A DNA stretch of 64,000 nucleotides from Pontivivens marinum (GCF_900231835.1 NZ_OCTN01000002.1:620001-684000), one strand, 5' to 3'. Shown: positions 8,492 through 17,644, counted from the first letter of the stretch. Translations and numbers: made by a program. The notes: generated by a model not told the origin, from the letters alone.

Positions 8492-9111
8492 GTGCTCTGA
8501 TCCCCTAGGGCATTTGCCAGATTGGATATTTGGGTGATGATGTGGCGCAGCTTGTCATGCGGTGGGCCAGTCTGCTCGCAATCTGCAAGAACGGTGGCAT
8601 GTAGACGGATGATAAAGGTCAATCGACGAAAACGCGTTGATGCCTCTGCTCGTTGCACAAGGCTCACCGCGGGGTGAGTGGTGCTGATCGTTTGGTGGGG
8701 ATCAAATGCGGTGTTTGGATTGTTTTGAATAACCGTCAGGCGGTTGATCAATGTGCTTAGGACGGGGCTGGCACAGCGCATGGTTCTGCGTATTGCATAG
8801 GCACGAAGGCGCAGTTCGGCAAAGCTCATTGCCGCAGGTGATACCGGTAATTCAGGCGGCACGGCGATGCCGATCCGGTTCAATAGCTCCAGATCATTAC
8901 CTGTATAATTGGTAAAGGCTGATTGCAGCGCTGCGGCACTGTTGCTTAGCTCCTCCACTCGCGGGGTTGCGTAAAGGGCTAGCAGAGCCTGAAGGTAAGC
9001 TTTTAGTATCTGCGTCGCTGTTGCTGATGTTGCAATTTTATACGGGATCAGCGGTGTGTTCGGCCGGAGCTTTATTTGGACATGTGATGCGAGCACGGCG
9101 CGTCCTTTCAC
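8488..9111 (-). CDS. Unrecognised protein heading the three-gene operon
   Basis: This 207-residue protein is mostly helical and Ala/Leu/Thr rich, with no signal peptide and no motif I recognise. The only sensible start is a GTG at 9111, without a clear ribosome-binding site, so the N-terminus is uncertain; translation may be leaderless. It is coupled by a 4-base overlap to the coiled-coil gene downstream. It is divergent from the S8 protease gene across about 200 bases of shared promoter DNA. Divergent organisation with a protease and conserved coupling suggest a module, but this is inference. Confidence 0.55.
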   Translation of the reverse strand: MKGRAVLASHVQIKLRPNTPLIPYKIATSATATQILKAYLQALLALYATPRVEELSNSAAALQSAFTNYTGNDLELLNRIGIAVPPELPVSPAAMSFAELRLRAYAIRRTMRCASPVLSTLINRLTVIQNNPNTAFDPHQTISTTHPAVSLVQRAEASTRFRRLTFIIRLHATVLADCEQTGPPHDKLRHIITQISNLANALGDQST

Positions 9112-9314
9112 TGATGTATGACGACAGGGTCAGCGTATTGAAGCCGTGCTGTAAAAACAGATGGCCACCGTGAAATCACCGTTAGAGAACCGTGAATAAA
9201 ACCATCGAAAGCGACAGATCGTGAAAACTGCGTGAAACCACTAATTGCCCGACCATGACCGCAGACGTGACTGGTTTTGGATGGCAGAGTAGGTTCAGAA
9301 AACGGAGAGCCAGC

Positions 9315-11216
9315 ATGACCACGCAGAACTGGATGAATGATAGCAACTTCCACGGATACCCAAGTTGGGAGCGTGATCTGTTGGGCGCGGATTATGGCGA
9401 TTACGTTCCGATATTTGTGGACATATTTGCGCCAGAGGGCGGCACGCTATCCGATGGGATCAACAGCATTCTGGATTCGGACGTGATCCACATTTCGCAG
9501 GCGGAGGTCGATACGCTGCGGCGTGAGCTGCGCTATCTACAGGATGCATCGCTCGACAGTCTTCACAGCCTGATCTATTGGCCAACAGATCATCAGCAGC
9601 CACTGCCCGAGCATCTGCAAATCCGCCATATTGGCGCGTCGGTTGGCAATGTTAAAACTGGTCATGGCGCGCCTATCCAATCACCCGCGTGTAATGTCAG
9701 CAATCATCCCGAGGGTGGCGCAATAATCGGGATCATTGATGGGGATATCGGCTATCTGAATGCCAGCTTTCGCAGGGCGCAGCGCACCCGCTTTCTGGAA
9801 ATCTGGATGCAGGCCGAGTTTCCAAATGCGCCGGTTGATCAGGGCGGTATCATTCTCAACACCGATGATATTCAGGCAGAGATCGCGTCGCCCAAGTCCG
9901 AACACCAGATCTATGCCGAGCATGCCGCCCGCCTGTCCGCAGCGCGCCCGATGGTCACGGGGCGGCGGGTCAGCCATGGGACGCATGTTCTAGACCTTGC
10001 CGCGAATAATGCGGGTACGCAGGATTTACCCATCCTTGCCGTGCAATTACCAGCCGAGGCGATCCGCGCCACGTCGGGGCGACGGCTGGAGACGCATGTT
10101 GCATCCGGATTGCGCTGGATCGTGACAGGGGCATTGCGGGCGGGGGCGGCACATTCCGGTTTGGTGGTTAATCTGAGCCTTGGTGCGCTTGGCGGCGCGG
10201 GGGACGATAGCACCTTTTTGGGCAACTGGATGAAGGATGAGATCGCCCGCTATGATCGGCTGAGCAACACCACGGGGCGGATGGATATCGTCGCGGCCTA
10301 TGGCAATGCGCGAGTGGAGCGGTTGGTTGCGCGGGGAGTGGTTTCGGCGACCGATCCATTGCAACTGACATGGCGTGTGCAGCCCGATGACCGCAGCGAT
10401 AGCATGATCGAATTGCGCGCGGATCAGATGGCAGACATGGTGCTGACACTAACCGCGCCGGATCGTACTGGACATATCTGGCAGGGGGCATGGCCGCAGG
10501 CAGGCGATCGCCATCTATTGCTGCGGGGTGGGAAAATTGTCGGCGGGATTTACGGCTATAGCGACAGTGCGGGGCAGTCGAGTGTCTTGATAGCCTTGGC
10601 TCCGACCAAGTCTAATGAAGGCGCGGCCCATGCACCGTCCGGTGGGTGGGGTGTCTCGCTGACCAATGGTGGCGTGGTGGATTGCCAGTTCAGTGCCAAG
10701 GTTCAACGCGATGATACGCCAGGTACGTATTGGCAATTGGGGCGGCAATCCTCGCTCGATGCACCGGCGGGCTGGATCTATGATGCGGAGCAGGGAGCCT
10801 ATGTTGCACCGGCGCCGAACAATCCGATCACGCGCAAGGGCACTGCCGTATCCTTTGCCGGGGTGCAGCACGATCATATCCATCTGGTTAGTGCCTTTAG
10901 GCCGAAAACCGGGACAAGTGACGTGGTGACAGCGTCCTCCTATTCAGCGGAGCCAACTGCGGCAGACACCACCGACAAACCCGATTGGTCCGCACAGGGC
11001 GATGACGGTGTGATGTTGCGGGGCATTCGGGCCGCTGGTCGCCTTAGCGGTAGTTATGCGCGCCTGTCGGGCAGCAGTGTCGCCGCCCCACAGGTCACGG
11101 CATATCTGGTCCAGCAGCACCGCAATGTGCCCCGCCCCCCGCCAATCGTCGTGGATCAGATCGACGGGCCGCAGGGACCATTGCGGTTGGGAGAGCAGCG
11201 CCTGCCGCGGCGCTGA
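9315..11216 (+). CDS. Subtilisin-like (S8) serine protease, no signal peptide
   Basis: This 633-residue protein has a complete subtilase triad in canonical order: Asp142 in IIGIIDGDIGYLN, His221 in SHGTHVLDLAA, and Ser588 in LSGSSVAAPQV (the usual GTSMAAP is GSSVAAP here). A candidate oxyanion Asn lies in VAAYGNARVE. About 110 N-terminal residues precede the catalytic domain, and roughly 200 residues separate the Asn region from Ser, implying an insert. No Sec or Tat signal is seen, so the enzyme may act in the cytoplasm or use a non-classical export route. The ATG at 9315 follows GGAGAG; an upstream ATG at 9255 is less likely. It is divergent from three unknown genes and convergent with the haloperoxidase-like gene. 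Confidence 0.88.
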   Translation: MTTQNWMNDSNFHGYPSWERDLLGADYGDYVPIFVDIFAPEGGTLSDGINSILDSDVIHISQAEVDTLRRELRYLQDASLDSLHSLIYWPTDHQQPLPEHLQIRHIGASVGNVKTGHGAPIQSPACNVSNHPEGGAIIGIIDGDIGYLNASFRRAQRTRFLEIWMQAEFPNAPVDQGGIILNTDDIQAEIASPKSEHQIYAEHAARLSAARPMVTGRRVSHGTHVLDLAANNAGTQDLPILAVQLPAEAIRATSGRRLETHVASGLRWIVTGALRAGAAHSGLVVNLSLGALGGAGDDSTFLGNWMKDEIARYDRLSNTTGRMDIVAAYGNARVERLVARGVVSATDPLQLTWRVQPDDRSDSMIELRADQMADMVLTLTAPDRTGHIWQGAWPQAGDRHLLLRGGKIVGGIYGYSDSAGQSSVLIALAPTKSNEGAAHAPSGGWGVSLTNGGVVDCQFSAKVQRDDTPGTYWQLGRQSSLDAPAGWIYDAEQGAYVAPAPNNPITRKGTAVSFAGVQHDHIHLVSAFRPKTGTSDVVTASSYSAEPTAADTTDKPDWSAQGDDGVMLRGIRAAGRLSGSYARLSGSSVAAPQVTAYLVQQHRNVPRPPPIVVDQIDGPQGPLRLGEQRLPRR

Positions 11217-11218
11217 TC

Positions 11219-12316
11219 CTACCATTCCTGCTGTGCGCGGGCACCGATGGCGGCCAGCAGACCCGATCCGGTGACCTCCGTCACTCTCCCGTCAAAGGCG
11301 GCATTGCCTGTCCATTGCTCATGCTCGAACGCACTGGTCCATGCGTCGCCCCAACCGTTGACCTTAACCTTTGCCCGCTGCCCAAACAGAGGCTTGGCCA
11401 TCATCATCGCCATGCAAACGCCCAGCAGCGCGCCATCGGCGCTATCCACGGGAAAATGCACGCCAGCCACAGTGCGGTTATTGGCAATCCGCGCGGCCAG
11501 TGAAAACAGCATTGGAACGGTGCCGGTCTTGCCGTCAGGCTCGTCCAGATAATCCATGATCTGTTGCAATGGCGCGTCGGTTGAAACTGCGCCATCGGGC
11601 AGGATCAGGGCGTCCGGCTGTTTCAGTGCAAGGATCGAGAGGATCGTTGCAAATGTATAGGCCTCGGTCGCGTGGCCGGAGGGATACGAGCTGTGCGTTG
11701 GGGTCTGGATGATTGGCTGCACCTTGGGCGTGAAATCGATCGGTCGCGGCGCATTGCACAGGAACTTCATCTGCATCTCGGGGCGGGAAATGGCGCGATA
11801 AACCAGCGCGAGCAGCTCCATCGTCCAGCGACGCCCTGCACCATCCAGTCGTACCTGCGTGCCAAAGAAGGACAGCATATCGCCCATTTGTTGCAGGATT
11901 TCTGGCATACGGTCGCTGCGCAGCTGCATCTCGCTCAGCAGAAACTTGAGCTGGTTCTGGTTCAGCCCCGTTGGGCTAGGTGGTTTCAGCGTGATCGAAA
12001 CTTTGCCTGATTTCAGGGTGTAGCCGTTTTCAGCATCACCAGTTGGCCCGTCCCCAAACAGGCCCGCAGTGTGCGCATCAATCACGGCGGCGCGGGCGGA
12101 TGGGTCCAAGCTCTGCAACCGTTGCAGCAGCGCAACGTCGTCAGTGCCAGATGAGAATTCGCGTTGCGGCTCATGCCCCGTGCCATCCCATGTTCCCATC
12201 AACCCCTCGGCGGTGATGGCCAATGCGCTGGAGAGTAACGGCGACCCTGTTCCGGCGGAGTGTTGCCCGTGCTGTCCATGCTGTCCGTGTTGGCCATGTT
12301 GCCCCAGATATGACAT
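11219..12316 (-). CDS. Vanadium haloperoxidase / PAP2-type acid phosphatase family protein
   Basis: This 365-residue protein carries all three active-site signatures of the vanadium-haloperoxidase/PAP2 superfamily: K184-x6-R191-P192 (KFLCNAPRP), PSGH at 212-215, and N280-R281-x5-H287-x3-D291 (NRTVAGVHFPVD). These residues bind vanadate or phosphate. Length and the helical N-terminal domain fit vanadium-dependent haloperoxidase-like proteins better than small membrane PAP2 enzymes, and there is no obvious membrane segment. Whether it halogenates or dephosphorylates cannot be told. The N-terminus carries five GQH tripeptide repeats. A strong site AGGGAGAA precedes the ATG at 12316. It ends 2 bases from the convergent protease gene and is divergent from the BTAD-type regulator. 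Confidence 0.88.
   Translation of the reverse strand: MSYLGQHGQHGQHGQHGQHSAGTGSPLLSSALAITAEGLMGTWDGTGHEPQREFSSGTDDVALLQRLQSLDPSARAAVIDAHTAGLFGDGPTGDAENGYTLKSGKVSITLKPPSPTGLNQNQLKFLLSEMQLRSDRMPEILQQMGDMLSFFGTQVRLDGAGRRWTMELLALVYRAISRPEMQMKFLCNAPRPIDFTPKVQPIIQTPTHSSYPSGHATEAYTFATILSILALKQPDALILPDGAVSTDAPLQQIMDYLDEPDGKTGTVPMLFSLAARIANNRTVAGVHFPVDSADGALLGVCMAMMMAKPLFGQRAKVKVNGWGDAWTSAFEHEQWTGNAAFDGRVTEVTGSGLLAAIGARAQQEW
12260..12304 (-). repeat. Five tandem 9-base repeats encoding Gly-Gln-His
   Basis: Five consecutive copies of a 9-base unit encode (GQH)5 at residues 5-19 of the haloperoxidase-like protein. The copies differ at synonymous positions (GGG CAA CAT, GGC CAA CAC, GGA CAG CAT, GGA CAG CAC, GGG CAA CAC), so the peptide is preserved while the DNA has drifted. 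A His every third residue could bind metal ions; that is inference. Confidence 0.95.
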
Positions 12317-12498
12317 CGAAATTCTCCCTTAATATTTGGAACAACTTGATCCTGTGGGGGGCCATTTCATAGACTGTATTTTACCCGACCTCACATTTCA
12401 CGGTAAATTCACGCGACAACCAATCGCTCACCCCTCTTTCAAATTGCACTGCTCTCTTTACAGTGACCGTGGACGAATTTTGATTTCAGGGAGGCGCT

Positions 12499-14100
12499 AT
12501 GTTTATACAATTGGTTGGTGAAATGCGCCTTCTTGATGTTGATGGTGTTGATTTAACTCCTAAATCGGCAAAAGCGCGGGCGATGATTGCTATTCTGGCC
12601 AGAACTTTAGGTGGCACGCGGTCCCGTGCCTTTCTTGAGGGATGCCTGTGGTCGGATCGCGGGCGTGAGCAAGCAGCCGGCAGTTTGCGACAAGCGTTGA
12701 GCGAGATACGCAAGGCGCTCGGGCCAAATCAGGCGTGGTTAAAGGCGGACCGGCAGTCAATCACCCTAGGCCCCTATCAAACCGATCTGGAGGAACACCC
12801 CGCTGAAACCTTGCGGGCCATTACGCAGGGGCGGATGCTGTTAGAGGATCTTCGCGTCACCGATCCCGCTTTTGTCGCGTGGCTAACCGCGGAACGGCGG
12901 CAGTTTCGATCGCGTGGTTTGGGGGGGATGGCGCAAGCCGGCTCCATCGCGGCAGAGCCGATCCGGGGCCGTCCGTTGATCCTGCGCATCGCGGATGGTC
13001 ACAGCGCGGAGGCGTTTCACGGGCAGGTAATCGGCGATGCCATTGCGCATTTGATGGCTGATTTCGCTGATCTGGAGGTCTATCTGAACCCTCCGGTGTC
13101 CACCGGGTTCGAGGAATTTGGCGATGCGCTATCACTCGACATACGAACATCGGATTTTGGCGGAAACCCACAGGTTCTGGCCCGCCTCAGCGCGGAGAAA
13201 ACCGGACGCCTTTTGTGGTCACGAAACTCACCCATTCCCGTTGGTGATGCTCAGGGCTTGTCCGAGGGGGAGCTGCCCTCGCTGATTTATGAGGCAGCAG
13301 AGGTGATGCTGACCAAACACTCCAATACCGAACAGCCAGAGCCACTGCGCGGGCGGGTCGATGGGCTGGTCACCCGCGCAGTTGCAGCGATGTTCAGTTA
13401 TGACGCGGCGCAATTGCGATTGGCCGAGGGCTTTCTGGCCGAGGCGGACACCCTGCTGCCCGAACCACGGACCGCCGCATGGCGCAGTATGGTGCGCCAA
13501 ATCATGATTGTGGAGCGGACGGAGCCGGACCGCGAACGCTTGGCGGCGGAGGCAAAGCGGTTTGTCGCGGAAGCTTTGCAAACCTGTAAGGGAAATGCGC
13601 TGGTTCTGGGGCTGGTCGCGCAACTGGGCGTGATGCTGGACGGTGACATTGCCGCATCCGAGGTTCTGGCCCGCGACGCGATGACCGCCAGCCCGCATAA
13701 TGCGTTTAGCCATGGCGCATGGGCGACGGTGGCCCTGCGTGCAGGGCGCGGTCGTGTTGCATTATCCGCCGCCATTCGTGCCAGCGGTCTGGCGCGTCGA
13801 TCCCCCTATATCCACTGGTTTAACGGGTTGGTCGGGCTGTCTGCCACGACACTTGGCGAGTATGATATTGCGATCCAGTACTATGAAATGGCCCATGCGC
13901 GCGCCCCGCATTTCCGCTCTGCGATCCGGCATTTGCTGTGCCTGTATCACGCAACCGGCAACGCCGAGGCCGCCCACGGCATGGCGCGCAAACTGGCCGT
14001 GCTAGAGCCGGATTTCCAGATTGAGCGCCTGCGCGAGGATGATAATTACCCCGCGCATACTCTGCGCAAAATGCAGATCGCGCCACTAACCCTGCGGTGA
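12499..14100 (+). CDS. BTAD/SARP-like transcriptional regulator with TPR-type C-terminus
   Basis: This 533-residue protein starts with a winged-helix-like region (residues ~1-95), including LTPKSAKARAMIAILA, a block around LWSDRGREQAAGSLRQALS, and IRKALG. This pattern is seen in bacterial transcriptional activator (BTAD/SARP-type) proteins. A middle domain carries SAEAFHGQVIGDAIAHLMADF and LWSRNSPIP, resembling the region found in adenylate-cyclase- or CadC-like TPR regulators. The C-terminal ~200 residues are helical repeats of TPR character. AGGGAGG lies just upstream of the ATG. It is divergent from the haloperoxidase-like gene and may control it and the protease. It is cytoplasmic; the effector is unknown. 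Confidence 0.75.
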   Translation: MFIQLVGEMRLLDVDGVDLTPKSAKARAMIAILARTLGGTRSRAFLEGCLWSDRGREQAAGSLRQALSEIRKALGPNQAWLKADRQSITLGPYQTDLEEHPAETLRAITQGRMLLEDLRVTDPAFVAWLTAERRQFRSRGLGGMAQAGSIAAEPIRGRPLILRIADGHSAEAFHGQVIGDAIAHLMADFADLEVYLNPPVSTGFEEFGDALSLDIRTSDFGGNPQVLARLSAEKTGRLLWSRNSPIPVGDAQGLSEGELPSLIYEAAEVMLTKHSNTEQPEPLRGRVDGLVTRAVAAMFSYDAAQLRLAEGFLAEADTLLPEPRTAAWRSMVRQIMIVERTEPDRERLAAEAKRFVAEALQTCKGNALVLGLVAQLGVMLDGDIAASEVLARDAMTASPHNAFSHGAWATVALRAGRGRVALSAAIRASGLARRSPYIHWFNGLVGLSATTLGEYDIAIQYYEMAHARAPHFRSAIRHLLCLYHATGNAEAAHGMARKLAVLEPDFQIERLREDDNYPAHTLRKMQIAPLTLR

Positions 14101-14748
14101 TCACGCGATGTCGGTGCAGCCAAACCAGATGGGCGCATCGCCCTGTGACCATGGCGTGAACTTGTGCATGATCTGCGCGAATGCCGGTCCCTGAGTGAAT
14201 CTGTTCAGCCAGTTTAGCAAGTCGGGCCATGGTTGCGCGTTGAACCAATCGCGGTCTGTATTTGCGAACTGGCGCACAAATGGCAAAATCGCCAGATCGG
14301 CAATTGTCATCCGGTCGCCAAACAGGTGAGTGCCACCGTGCAACCGCTGATCCAAATCCATCAGGAACGCGGCTGCCTTTGACCGCTCAAAATTTGCATC
14401 CAGATCTGGAAAGCGGACGGCGTATTTGGTGTGGTCCAATGCCGTTTTAAACGGACCGTCGCTTGTCTCGATCAGGGTCCAGCCTGCGTCGGGCATATTT
14501 AGCAAGCCGTGGGGGTCACTTTGCTTCAAGGCCCAGATCATAATCTCAAGGCTTTCATCCAGCACCCCATCAGCCATGCGCAACGCGGGAACGGTGCCGG
14601 TTGCTGATGTTGCCAGAAACGGCGCTGGTTTATCGCGCAGCAGAATTTCGCGCAACTCAACGGTGATACCTGCGCTCATGATGGCGAGGCGCGCCCGCAT
14701 TGCGTAGGGGCAGCGGCGGAAGGTCCATAATATCGGGTGTTGAGCCAT
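14101..14748 (-). CDS. Glutathione S-transferase family protein
   Basis: This 215-residue cytosolic protein has an N-terminal thioredoxin-fold GST domain (residues ~1-80) with RRCPYAMRARLAI. The Cys-Pro-Tyr motif is of the omega/glutaredoxin-like type, and TGTVPALRMADG contributes to glutathione binding. A helical C-terminal domain holds MTIADLAILPFVRQF, the usual N-capping/hydrophobic-staple region. It may act as a glutathione-dependent reductase or lyase. It ends one base past the convergent BTAD-type gene and starts just before the divergent antiporter. No link to either is evident. Confidence 0.9.
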   Translation of the reverse strand: MAQHPILWTFRRCPYAMRARLAIMSAGITVELREILLRDKPAPFLATSATGTVPALRMADGVLDESLEIMIWALKQSDPHGLLNMPDAGWTLIETSDGPFKTALDHTKYAVRFPDLDANFERSKAAAFLMDLDQRLHGGTHLFGDRMTIADLAILPFVRQFANTDRDWFNAQPWPDLLNWLNRFTQGPAFAQIMHKFTPWSQGDAPIWFGCTDIA

Positions 14749-14891
14749 GCCGGACGTTACGGATTATCGCGGTAGGCGGTCAATCGCTTATCACGTGCGA
14801 ATACCGCCCATTGCAGCCGATTTGGCCGCATTTTATGATGCTGTATCAAATGCGATATTTTCAAAGCCTGTAAAGCTGGTATGCGCATATC

Positions 14892-17405
14892 ATGGATATT
14901 GTACTCGTCACGGCGGTCATTGCATCGCTTTTCATCGTTATCGGCGCGGCTGAACCGTTAGCCGCGCGTCTGCGGCTGCCCTACAGCGTGATCCTTGCTA
15001 TTTTTGGCATTCTGATCGGCATGGGGGCTGTTTTCTTTCTGCACACTGAGCTGACCGATGCGCTGAATCCTGTTGCAGAGGCGATTTTGGGGCTGCCGAT
15101 CCGGTCGAACGTGTTTTTGTACGTTTTCCTGCCGACCTTGCTGTTTCAGGCCACGTTGGGGATGAACCTGCGCCGGATGCTGGATGACTGGGTGCCGATC
15201 CTGGTCCTCGCCGTTGTTGCTGTGGTCGCCGCAACGTTGAGCGTCGGGTATGCCTTGTCATGGGCAAGTACATTGCCACTGGCCGCATGTCTGTTGATCG
15301 GAGCGATTGTTTCGACGACAGATCCGTCCGCTGTGGTCTCGATTTTTCGCTCGATTTCGGCGCCACGCCGGCTGGCCCGTATTATTGAGGGCGAAAGCCT
15401 GCTGAACGATGCTGCGGCGATTGCGCTGTTTGGTTTGTTCATGGGGTTCGTGATGCTGGGGGCGCCCGACCCCAGTCTTGGCGGGGCGCTGGCGCAATTC
15501 CCTGTGCTGATTGGCGGTGGCGCACTGGTCGGCTGGCTGGCGGCGCGTGTTGCGGTCTGGGTGATGGCGCTGTTTGGGCGGCACGAACTTGCGCTGATTT
15601 CTATCTCTGTCGCGCTGCCCTATCTGGCCTATATCGGGGCAGAGCAGAGCATCGGCGCGTCTGGTGTGATCGCGGTTGTTGTGGCGGGATTGACGCTGAA
15701 CCTGACCGGTCCGGGCCGTTTGCCGCCGCAGGCATGGATCAACTTACGCGAAGTTTGGGACCTGCTGGCGCATTGGTCTGGTGCGTTGATCTTTATCCTC
15801 GCGGCGCTGCTGATCCCTCGATTGCTGGAGGGGGTGACCTTTAGCGATTTCATCCTGATCGCGGTGGTTGTCGCGGCGGCTATCACGGCGCGTGCTGTTA
15901 TCCTGTTCGGGCTGTTGCCGTTGCTGACCTTCCTGCGATTATCGCCCGAGGTGGAGCGCCCCTACCGCACTGCAATCCTGTGGGGGGGCTTGCGCGGTGC
16001 GGTCACGCTGGCGCTGGCCCTCGCTGTGACCGAGAGTTTCCGCGTGCCGATCGAGGTAAAGCGCCTTGTCGGTATCCTTGCGACGGGGTTCACGCTGTTC
16101 ACTCTGATCGTTCAGGGTACGACGCTGCGCTCTGTCATCGGCTGGTTGGGCCTTGACCGGCTGTCCCCCATTGATGAGGCGATGTCGCGTCAGGTCGTCG
16201 CCGTCGCCCTGCAAAGCGTGCGTGAAAACGTATCCCGCACGACCGAGGCATATGCCCTGACTCATGAGATTGTGCGCGCCGAGGCAAAGATGTTCGGTGA
16301 GCGTCTGGAGGGCGCGGTAAAGGTCGCGGAGGATAGCGGCGATATCTCGGATCGTGACCGGATTACGTTGGGTCTGATCGCGCTGGCTGGCTTTGAGCGG
16401 GATACTATTCTGGACCGCGTGCGTGAACGGACGATCTCTGCGCGGATGGCCGAACCGATCTTGTCCGATGCGGACCGGTTGATCGAGGGCGCTCGGGTTG
16501 GCGGGCGCAGCGGGTATCAGCGGGCGGCACGACGATCTGTCGCCTATGGGCGGGCCTTTCGGACGGCAGTAATGCTGCACAGTCGGTTCCGCCTGTCATC
16601 GCCACTGGTCAGCATGACTGCGGATCGCTTCGAGCGCCTGCTGTCACAGCGGCTGATTATGCGCGACCTAGATACCTTTATCGACGGGCGTATTCGGCGC
16701 ATTCACGGACGTCGCGTTGCGGATCTGCTGCATGAATTGCTGTCCCGCAGGATTGAGATGGTCGGAACCGCGCTGGAGGGTCTGCGCCTGCAATATCCCG
16801 GATATGCGGAGGAGCTGGAGCGCCGCTTCATCCGCCGCACCGCCCTGCGGCTTGAGGAACGTGAATACACCGCAATACGCGAGGATGGCCTGATCGGGGC
16901 CGAGGTTTATACCGCACTAATGCAGGATCTGGCCACACGCCGCACCCTGGCCGAGGCCCGCCCCCGTCTGGATATCGCCGTGCAACGGGTCGATCTGGTT
17001 CGGCAATTCCCGCTATTTTCGGACCTTGATGAGCGTGCTCTTAAAAAACTGGGCGCCGCGTTGAAGACCAAATATGTCGAGGCGGGCAAGGTTATTCTGA
17101 GCAAGGATATCGCGGCAAAAAGCGCCTTTTTCATCGCCTCGGGCGCGGTGGAACTTGAAAGCGCGGGTCAAACATGGCGCTTGGGTCGAGGTGATATGTT
17201 CGGTCAGCTCGCCATTCTGATCGGTAAGGCACGACGGGTGGAGGTGCGCGCAATTGCACCCTCAACGCTATTGGTTCTGGATGAGGCACGCTTTCGCACC
17301 TTGCTTGCGCGCAGCTCCGCATTGCGGGATGCGGTTCGGGCCAGTGCGGAACAACGTGGCGTGGACCCTGCGCTGCTGTTCGTCGAGCAGCCTGATACAA
17401 AGTGA
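14892..17405 (+). CDS. CPA1-type Na+/H+ antiporter with C-terminal cyclic-nucleotide domain
   Basis: This 837-residue inner-membrane protein has about 12-13 hydrophobic segments in residues 1-400, typical of NhaP-type cation/proton antiporters. The motifs STTDPSAVVSIF and GESLLNDAAAIALF (catalytic Asp region) are intact. A long cytosolic helical region follows from ~410 to 690. The last ~130 residues form a cyclic-nucleotide-binding-like domain, with FFIASGAVELES, RLGRGDMFGQLAIL and RRVEVRAIAPSTLLVLD. Ion exchange would serve pH and sodium homeostasis, with the regulatory domain possibly sensing cAMP or cGMP. The ribosome-binding site is weak; no co-directional partner is close. Confidence 0.92.
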   Translation: MDIVLVTAVIASLFIVIGAAEPLAARLRLPYSVILAIFGILIGMGAVFFLHTELTDALNPVAEAILGLPIRSNVFLYVFLPTLLFQATLGMNLRRMLDDWVPILVLAVVAVVAATLSVGYALSWASTLPLAACLLIGAIVSTTDPSAVVSIFRSISAPRRLARIIEGESLLNDAAAIALFGLFMGFVMLGAPDPSLGGALAQFPVLIGGGALVGWLAARVAVWVMALFGRHELALISISVALPYLAYIGAEQSIGASGVIAVVVAGLTLNLTGPGRLPPQAWINLREVWDLLAHWSGALIFILAALLIPRLLEGVTFSDFILIAVVVAAAITARAVILFGLLPLLTFLRLSPEVERPYRTAILWGGLRGAVTLALALAVTESFRVPIEVKRLVGILATGFTLFTLIVQGTTLRSVIGWLGLDRLSPIDEAMSRQVVAVALQSVRENVSRTTEAYALTHEIVRAEAKMFGERLEGAVKVAEDSGDISDRDRITLGLIALAGFERDTILDRVRERTISARMAEPILSDADRLIEGARVGGRSGYQRAARRSVAYGRAFRTAVMLHSRFRLSSPLVSMTADRFERLLSQRLIMRDLDTFIDGRIRRIHGRRVADLLHELLSRRIEMVGTALEGLRLQYPGYAEELERRFIRRTALRLEEREYTAIREDGLIGAEVYTALMQDLATRRTLAEARPRLDIAVQRVDLVRQFPLFSDLDERALKKLGAALKTKYVEAGKVILSKDIAAKSAFFIASGAVELESAGQTWRLGRGDMFGQLAILIGKARRVEVRAIAPSTLLVLDEARFRTLLARSSALRDAVRASAEQRGVDPALLFVEQPDTK

Positions 17406-17644
17406 CAGGTACAAAATTCAGCGAACGAGCCTAAAATTTGTACGGTCCAATATTGGCACATGGTTCAGATTTTGCTAATCGGGCAGCGGCTGCGGCCGCA
17501 AAAAGGCAGCCATAAATGTCAGCCTTAAATTACTCTGCGCTGACATTACGAACAAACTGAACACATAAATATAGCACTACGCTCCACCTCCAAATCCAGT
17601 GAGTGGCGGCAAAGGTGCGATTAACCTCTATAGGGAGTCCCCCC

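Noticed and set aside
9108-9353. Short minus-strand frame overlapping the protease start
   Set aside because: It would cover the divergent promoter and the protease start; no motif seen.
14747-14953. Short plus-strand frame before the antiporter
   Set aside because: It overlaps the well-supported antiporter start and has no family features.
17486-17499. GC-rich short hairpin after the antiporter gene as terminator
   Set aside because: The stem is only 5 bases and is followed by A residues, not T, on the plus strand.
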